Origin: Epiperipatus broadwayi
Taxonomy: Eukaryota > Onychophora > Udeonychophora > Euonychophora > Peripatidae
Assembly: GCA_028023455.1 (NCBI GenBank)
Contig: JAQFVV010012405.1
Span: 1,261,677-1,325,676 of the forward strand
DNA length: 64,000 nt
Reading direction: 5' to 3'
In this document: positions 59,431-64,000 of the stretch, piece after piece
Position numbering within the stretch: position 1 is the stretch's first letter
Layout: every line of letters begins with the position of its first letter
Translations under genes and position numbers: made by a program
The notes under the pieces: generated by a model
Database searches by the model: none
The model's input: only the letters and a program-made list of their open reading frames with translations
What the model was told of the DNA's origin: nothing

Positions 59431-60380
59431 CATGGTTCCTTCAACTTTTATTTTATACTCTTCCAACTTATTCTTATCATTCACTCTCCATCCACATCTT
59501 TCACTATTGTTTCTACATTTATTTCTATCCTCCATCACATTACTAATCATTTCTATTACAATAAAGTTATGATCACTATTACATACTCTCTCTTCATTAT
59601 CAAACACCTTAATTTTCCATATTTTATTCATTCCCTCTTTCTCTACCAACACATAATCTATTGTGTGAAACACATTATTCCTAGACCATGTGTATTGTCC
59701 CTCATACACATTTGATAAATTCCCAATGCTCAAATTTACTCTTTGACAAAATTCCTTCAAAAACTACATAATCAATTTCTTCAATATGTCCATTCATATC
59801 CCCTATAACCATTATTCTCTTCCCCATTTCTTTAAAACTCTGTATATCCTTAATAATGCATTCATATATACTACTGTTACTCTTTGACAAAATTCCTTCA
59901 AAAACTACATCATCAATTTCTTCAATAATGTCCATTCATATCCCCTATAACCATTATTCTCTTCCCCTTTCTTTAAAACTCTTTATATCCTTAATAATGC
60001 ATTCGTATATACTACTGTTTCACTCCATTACAGATTGACTATCTCCAGTGGTTATATACACTACAGCCACCATCCATTCTTGTCTACCCAACCTTATTTC
60101 AAACCACAAATGCTCTTGACATTTAACAATATTTAAATATTTTTTCGATATAACACCTATACCACCACCCCTTTTTTCTTTTCTGTTTATACCCTGCCAT
60201 ACCACCTCTTCCAAAATAGGTTCTTCTTCTCTTAGATGAGTTTCCACTACTGCTAATACCTCAAGCTCTTCATTTTCAATTGCTTTATTTAATTCCAGCC
60301 ACTTTTCTGGTCTCATACCACCTTGCATATTCAAAAACCCAATTTTAACAATTTCTTCTTTCCTAACTACTCTTTTATAA
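59431..60380 (-). pseudogene. LINE APE-type endonuclease
   Basis: The domain starts IVKIGFLNMQGGMRPEKW (about 60360 down). It continues through VLAVVETHLRE (the catalytic Glu block), RGGGIGVISKKY, RIMVIGDMNGH (GD.N block) and YTWSRNNVFHTIDYVL, and ends with NSDHNFIVIE, the SDH block. It would nick target DNA to prime reverse transcription. The segment containing GDMNGH is duplicated (59741-60022) with frame disruption, so the domain is non-functional. Confidence 0.85.
59741..60022. repeat. 141-bp tandem duplication inside the LINE endonuclease
   Basis: CTTTGACAAAATTCCTTCAA occurs at 59741 and 59882. The two 141-bp units, each carrying the GDMNGH codons, are nearly identical. They differ by one-base indels (for example 'cttcaatatgtcc' against 'cttcaataatgtcc') and a few substitutions. 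Confidence 0.92.
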
Positions 60381-60625
60381 ATTTTTTTGCTTCTTTCTTC
60401 TCCATTATGTTTATAACAAACTTTCTTACCATTAATCTTACAACCATTCCCTCACCACATCCACACTTATATCTAAATCAACCATCTTTTGCTTTATTTC
60501 TTATATCCCATCCATTCTTCTTCTTTTTGATAATATTACAATTTAAAAGCCCACCCCTCTTTAAAAGTTTTCCGAATTATATTCTTTAAAAATCAGACTA
60601 CCTAAAACTTCACTTCCTTGTTTTC

Positions 60626-61055
60626 CTAAAAGCAACCATCTTTACTATATAACTCCCTCTTTCCAATAAACCAATCCCATACATCCACAAACACAACATT
60701 ATTTCTCTCACATAATTTTTTCACTCTCTCATTTATAGAACATGCCCCTCTAACAAATGCCTCATCAAATCTTGGTAATACTCCAATTACCCCTACTCTT
60801 CCCTTAATCTCCCTCAAATTCATAATCAATTTTACATACTCATCCATTACTCTCTTTGATGGCTCTAACAAATTATGTCCCTACCATAACCTATACATCT
60901 CTACTTCCTTGCTTTCTTATTTTATCTGTCACATCCCTAATTTTTGCTCCAGGCAAACATACTCTAACATCCCTGCTTCTATTTTCCCTTGCAATTATAT
61001 CCCCACATTCTTTTATTAGTGAATCTCCTATCAATACTGTCTCATAGTCTACTTT
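60626..61055 (-). pseudogene. LINE ORF1 SGNH-hydrolase (esterase) domain
   Basis: The minus strand reads DYETVLIGDSLIKECGDIIA (block I with the nucleophile Ser in GDS, codons near 61019-61033), then RVCLPGAKIRDV, VMVGT followed after a frameshift by LLEPSKRVMDEYVKL (block III region), GRVGVIGVLPRFDEA, and KRELYSKDG near 60633 (block V DG.H region, broken). This is the GDSL/SGNH esterase arrangement known from ORF1 proteins of some LINEs. Its role in retrotransposition is not settled. It is in the same frame as the coiled-coil part, separated by a TAG at 61056-61058. Confidence 0.7.
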
Positions 61056-61376
61056 CTATACTCCATCTGTAACCTTTTCTATCATCTTCTGTATCTCCTT
61101 ATCCATTTCTTCCTTATCATTTCTACTCAATAATTCCTTTGTCTCGTCACACTTCAACTCTAACCATTTTAATTTTACTTCTACATCATTCACTTCTTCC
61201 TCTAACTTACTTATTCTCTGGCTAACCAACTCCATTGCATTACTACTTTCTCCACCTATATTTCCTGACACTCCACTAAAACCATACTCTGTCCTATCTT
61301 CCTTAACTACATTTTGCTCCCTCTCCTCAACCCATCTGTAGTGCTGCTCTTCGACTGTAGTGGAGGAAAGATGCAA
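61056..61376 (-). pseudogene. LINE ORF1 N-terminal coiled coil, 5'-truncated
   Basis: This has 106 codons with SQRISKLEEEVNDVEVKLKW, then LELKCDETKELLSRNDKEEM, a heptad-like Leu/Val coiled coil that would oligomerise the ORF1 protein. The visible frame begins at TTG, not ATG, and continues to no upstream initiator, so the element is probably 5'-truncated here. Confidence 0.6.
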
Positions 61377-61385
61377 CTGGTTAAC

Positions 61386-64000
61386 AAGATATATGAATTC
61401 TGACTGTTACATTATCATTTTCCTTATTAAATTAAAAAATATTAGGAATAGTAAAGCATTAAATTTTATGTTCTTCACTATTTCAATTATTTTCATGGTC
61501 TTTTTCAAGGATTTAAATATTATAAAACATTAAAACAAATGTAGTATTGTATGTCCTAAAAAACAATCAACAAAAAATACCGATATTAAGAAAAAAATAA
61601 CGTCAAAAAATATAAACAATATATTTTTTCTCTCCTTTTTTTATTTTTAAAAAATTATCTTACCTTTCTTTCTACCTCATATTTTTGAAAGCAATAAAAA
61701 AAATTTAAAATACTAATTCTATTTATATTTTTCAAAAATAATTTATCTTTCAAATCTAACTTATACCTATTTTTAAAGGTTTTGAAATAAATAAAAGCAA
61801 CTAAACACACCAATCTATTTCAGCGTTGAATTCAAGATCATAATTAGTGAGAAAAAGTTCAGAAATGTGTTTAGGATAGCATTTAACATGTAATAGAACT
61901 ACCATTTAATATTTATTGAAAATTATGAGATATTATTTAAATTTTACAATAATTAAAAAAAAAAATTGGGATAAGCAAATGTTATGAAAATAGAATAGAT
62001 TCATATAACTGAATAATACTAAAGGAAGACTCCCTTCCTCCATCACATATATTTATGGATAAATTAAAGAATGAATAAAGTTAGATAAAACCCATATAAT
62101 AGAATACAACTAACTACTACAATTTCAATGCACTACCTGCATTTAAAAACACAAGCCTGAATAATTCAAGTTAGATGCAGACTTGGATTTTTAAACACAT
62201 GTAACTGTAGCTGTTGCTTATATTCTATTATTATATTTATATTTATAATCACCCTACTCATTCAGTGTAATAACTGTTTCCTATATAAGTAAATAGAGGA
62301 ATTTGAAGTTAGGATTTTTCAGTCTATCATCCTGCATTCCATCTCAAACAACTGACACACCTGACCAAATACATGTGAAAAAGATAGATGATCGGAATAT
62401 CTGTATTTTGTGCAGAACTAATACTCATCAGTTGGACCAGATCATAATCTCCCACATGTATATACAATCAGTGCTCGGTTTATATTAAGATAGCAATTTC
62501 TTAAACTTTAATGGACAAGTTTCAATCTCCTCACCCCTCCAACTATTCAACTATCCATTTCATTGAAAAACCAATGATTGGAAACCTCAAACCTTTGATG
62601 GACTTGATACTGAAGTTATATCCATGTAGATATTACATCAATCTAACCCTTCATATATATATATATATCTCATTAAAACATTCATTAGATAAAATTTATG
62701 TAAACAACTCTAATACTTTTATACAATATTAAAATTAAAATCTTTCCTCTGCTTTAAATTGTGAATTATTATTGTTAATAATAATAATAAAATCCTATTG
62801 TTATTAATAAAACTTCCAAATAATTATGATAACTCCATCACTCAAATGTAGAAAATTAAAGGGAATTCTATTACCGCATTTGGAGAAAACAGTGCTCAGT
62901 ACCAAAAATATATCAATGCTCCAAAAATATGGAATTTATATTGCCTTTAATTTATTGCTAAAACTATTTATAAGGCATTTAGAAAAAAAAAGGGCGGCTT
63001 TAAATACATTCTGTATAAGGATGTCATTTAAAATCCAAATAATTAAAAACGGTTATTCAAAAGTGTCCAAATAATTTAAAATTTCATAGTGTTTAAGTAT
63101 TCATCTAATTCTCAGTTACTTTAATATTCAATGATAGCCTAGCTACATATGCTATCACACAAATATAAATTAGATAATCACGAGAGCATATAGAGGATTT
63201 TCAAAAAGAAATTACGAGGGGTGGGGGGGATAATAATAAATAAAATTCTAATTATTTACACATATGGTAAAAACTGTATATTGTTAATTAGATAAATGTA
63301 TGATAGATAGATAAAAAGAAATCAAAAAAGCAACTCAAATTACGTCAGATAGACTAGCCATCAAACATTAATAAATTACCTTGGACAAAAATACCCAGTG
63401 CATCACAGTGAAAGGGTGAGGGATTCTAATTTCCACAATGCCTGCACTGTTATTTCTGAATCAACTTTTTAGGTGGAAACATAATTTAGCTATTCACCAC
63501 ATATGCCCTCTATGCCATCTAAAATCTGCGAATCATTTGACTTACAACTTTGCTGCCATGCACAGTTTGATTGCTTTGAATAATTCAATAGCAGTTTTAC
63601 CCAAATTAAAACAAAATTTATCCTTGGTATGTTGATCCACAACGGATTAAGATATGAAAAACACGTATTGAAACTTTTCATCCAGACACATTAGCATCTT
63701 AAAATTTTTATGATGAATAGCTAAAGGTATGTTACTGTGTAACATATATTGAACCAGAGATGCCACAGCAGAAAGCTTGGAGAGAGAACAAGTCACCAGT
63801 CACCACTTTATTGGGACAAATTGTGTATATGTTAAGAATCTAAGCACGTAATACTCAGAGGTCAGAATAAAGATGTTAAATAATATCACAATGTGTTTTT
63901 ACACATGTTCTATTTTGTAAAATATTTAGACAAAATAATTCATAATAAATATTATTTAGAATAAAAATGCCCTGCCTAGTTTGACGAAGCAGTAGAATGA
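61386..64000. other. AT-rich non-coding stretch to the window end
   Basis: No gene, RNA gene or recognisable mobile element was found. Short AT and TAA-type microsatellites occur (62655-62668, 62770-62790). Open frames of 60-80 codons (62303-62488, 62511-62732, 62826-63074, 63438-63635) lack motifs and splice context. Confidence 0.5.

Larger units (their letters stand above)
56843..61385 (-). mobile_element. Nearly full-length but dead non-LTR retrotransposon (LINE)
   Basis: The order on the minus strand is ORF1 coiled coil, SGNH hydrolase, APE-type endonuclease, reverse transcriptase, Cys/His C-terminal motif and a 100-bp 3' UTR ending in TACATCACATCA. It is broken by in-frame stops at 61056-61058, 58961-58963 and 57567-57569, and by frameshifts near 60885, 59425 and 58710. 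A 141-bp duplication lies inside the endonuclease. It looks fairly young, since long frames survive. The 5' end near 61385 is probably truncated: ORF1 has no initiating ATG at its visible start. The clade is not assigned; esterase-bearing ORF1 proteins are known from CR1-type and related LINEs. Related copies are at 7550-9866 and 51420-52080. No target duplication was found. Confidence 0.88.

Noticed and set aside
57472-60589. Several plus-strand frames of 60-134 codons
   Set aside because: They are antisense to the minus-strand LINE coding sequence and are Ser/Thr/Pro/Ile-rich, as expected for complements of Lys/Glu-rich frames.

Overview
The window looks like an AT-rich animal genome. By eye it is well over two thirds A+T, has no compact gene arrangement, and is filled mostly with transposable-element remains. 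Only one complete ordinary gene is recognisable: an intronless gene on the minus strand at 26829-27254 encoding the short coiled-coil protein SCOC. Its 'NIPLADDD' N-terminal stretch is, from memory, reminiscent of arthropod versions, so an arthropod (possibly a chelicerate) is a guess only. A second gene is probably represented by a terminal coding exon at 53728-53852 (minus).

Layout. From 0 to 13 kb there are short duplications, a 72-bp minisatellite (5.2-5.5 kb), a decayed plus-strand non-LTR retrotransposon (about 7.55-9.87 kb), and two remnants of the C-terminus of a Penelope-like element (6.5 and 11.5 kb). The second remnant sits in the loop of a 637-bp foldback. From 13.8 to 17.0 kb and from 28.0 to 32.2 kb there are five larger copies of one interspersed repeat family. 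Each carries a 42-base motif that reads as a type I hammerhead ribozyme. From 18.2 to 19.5 kb there is a GC-richer island and a probable solo LTR. A decayed mariner transposase lies at 33 kb and a non-autonomous hAT element with a perfect 8-bp target duplication at 35.5 kb. An RTE-like LINE tail is at 41.5 kb, a Penelope-like C-terminus (minus) at 47 kb and another LINE fragment at 51.4-52.1 kb. From 56.8 to 61.4 kb a nearly complete but dead minus-strand non-LTR retrotransposon carries ORF1 with a coiled coil and SGNH hydrolase, an APE endonuclease, reverse transcriptase and a C-terminal Cys/His motif.

The most interesting signal is the hammerhead repeat family at 13811-14498, 15821-17038, about 28002-28375, 28599-29133 and 31761-32157. 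The motif has stem I TCCTCA:TGGGGA, core CTGATGA...GAA, and a self-complementary stem III ACTAGT followed by the cleavage C. Copies occur in tandem with a period near 410-445 bp, head-to-head, and with 8-13 bp candidate target duplications. They have no coding capacity. This fits the non-autonomous, Penelope-associated elements called retrozymes. The LINE copies at 7.5-9.9, 51.4-52.1 and 56.8-61.4 kb appear to belong to one family. All mobile-element protein remains seen here are interrupted, so nothing except SCOC and perhaps the exon at 53.8 kb looks functional as protein. All calls are from reading the sequence by eye; no database search was run.
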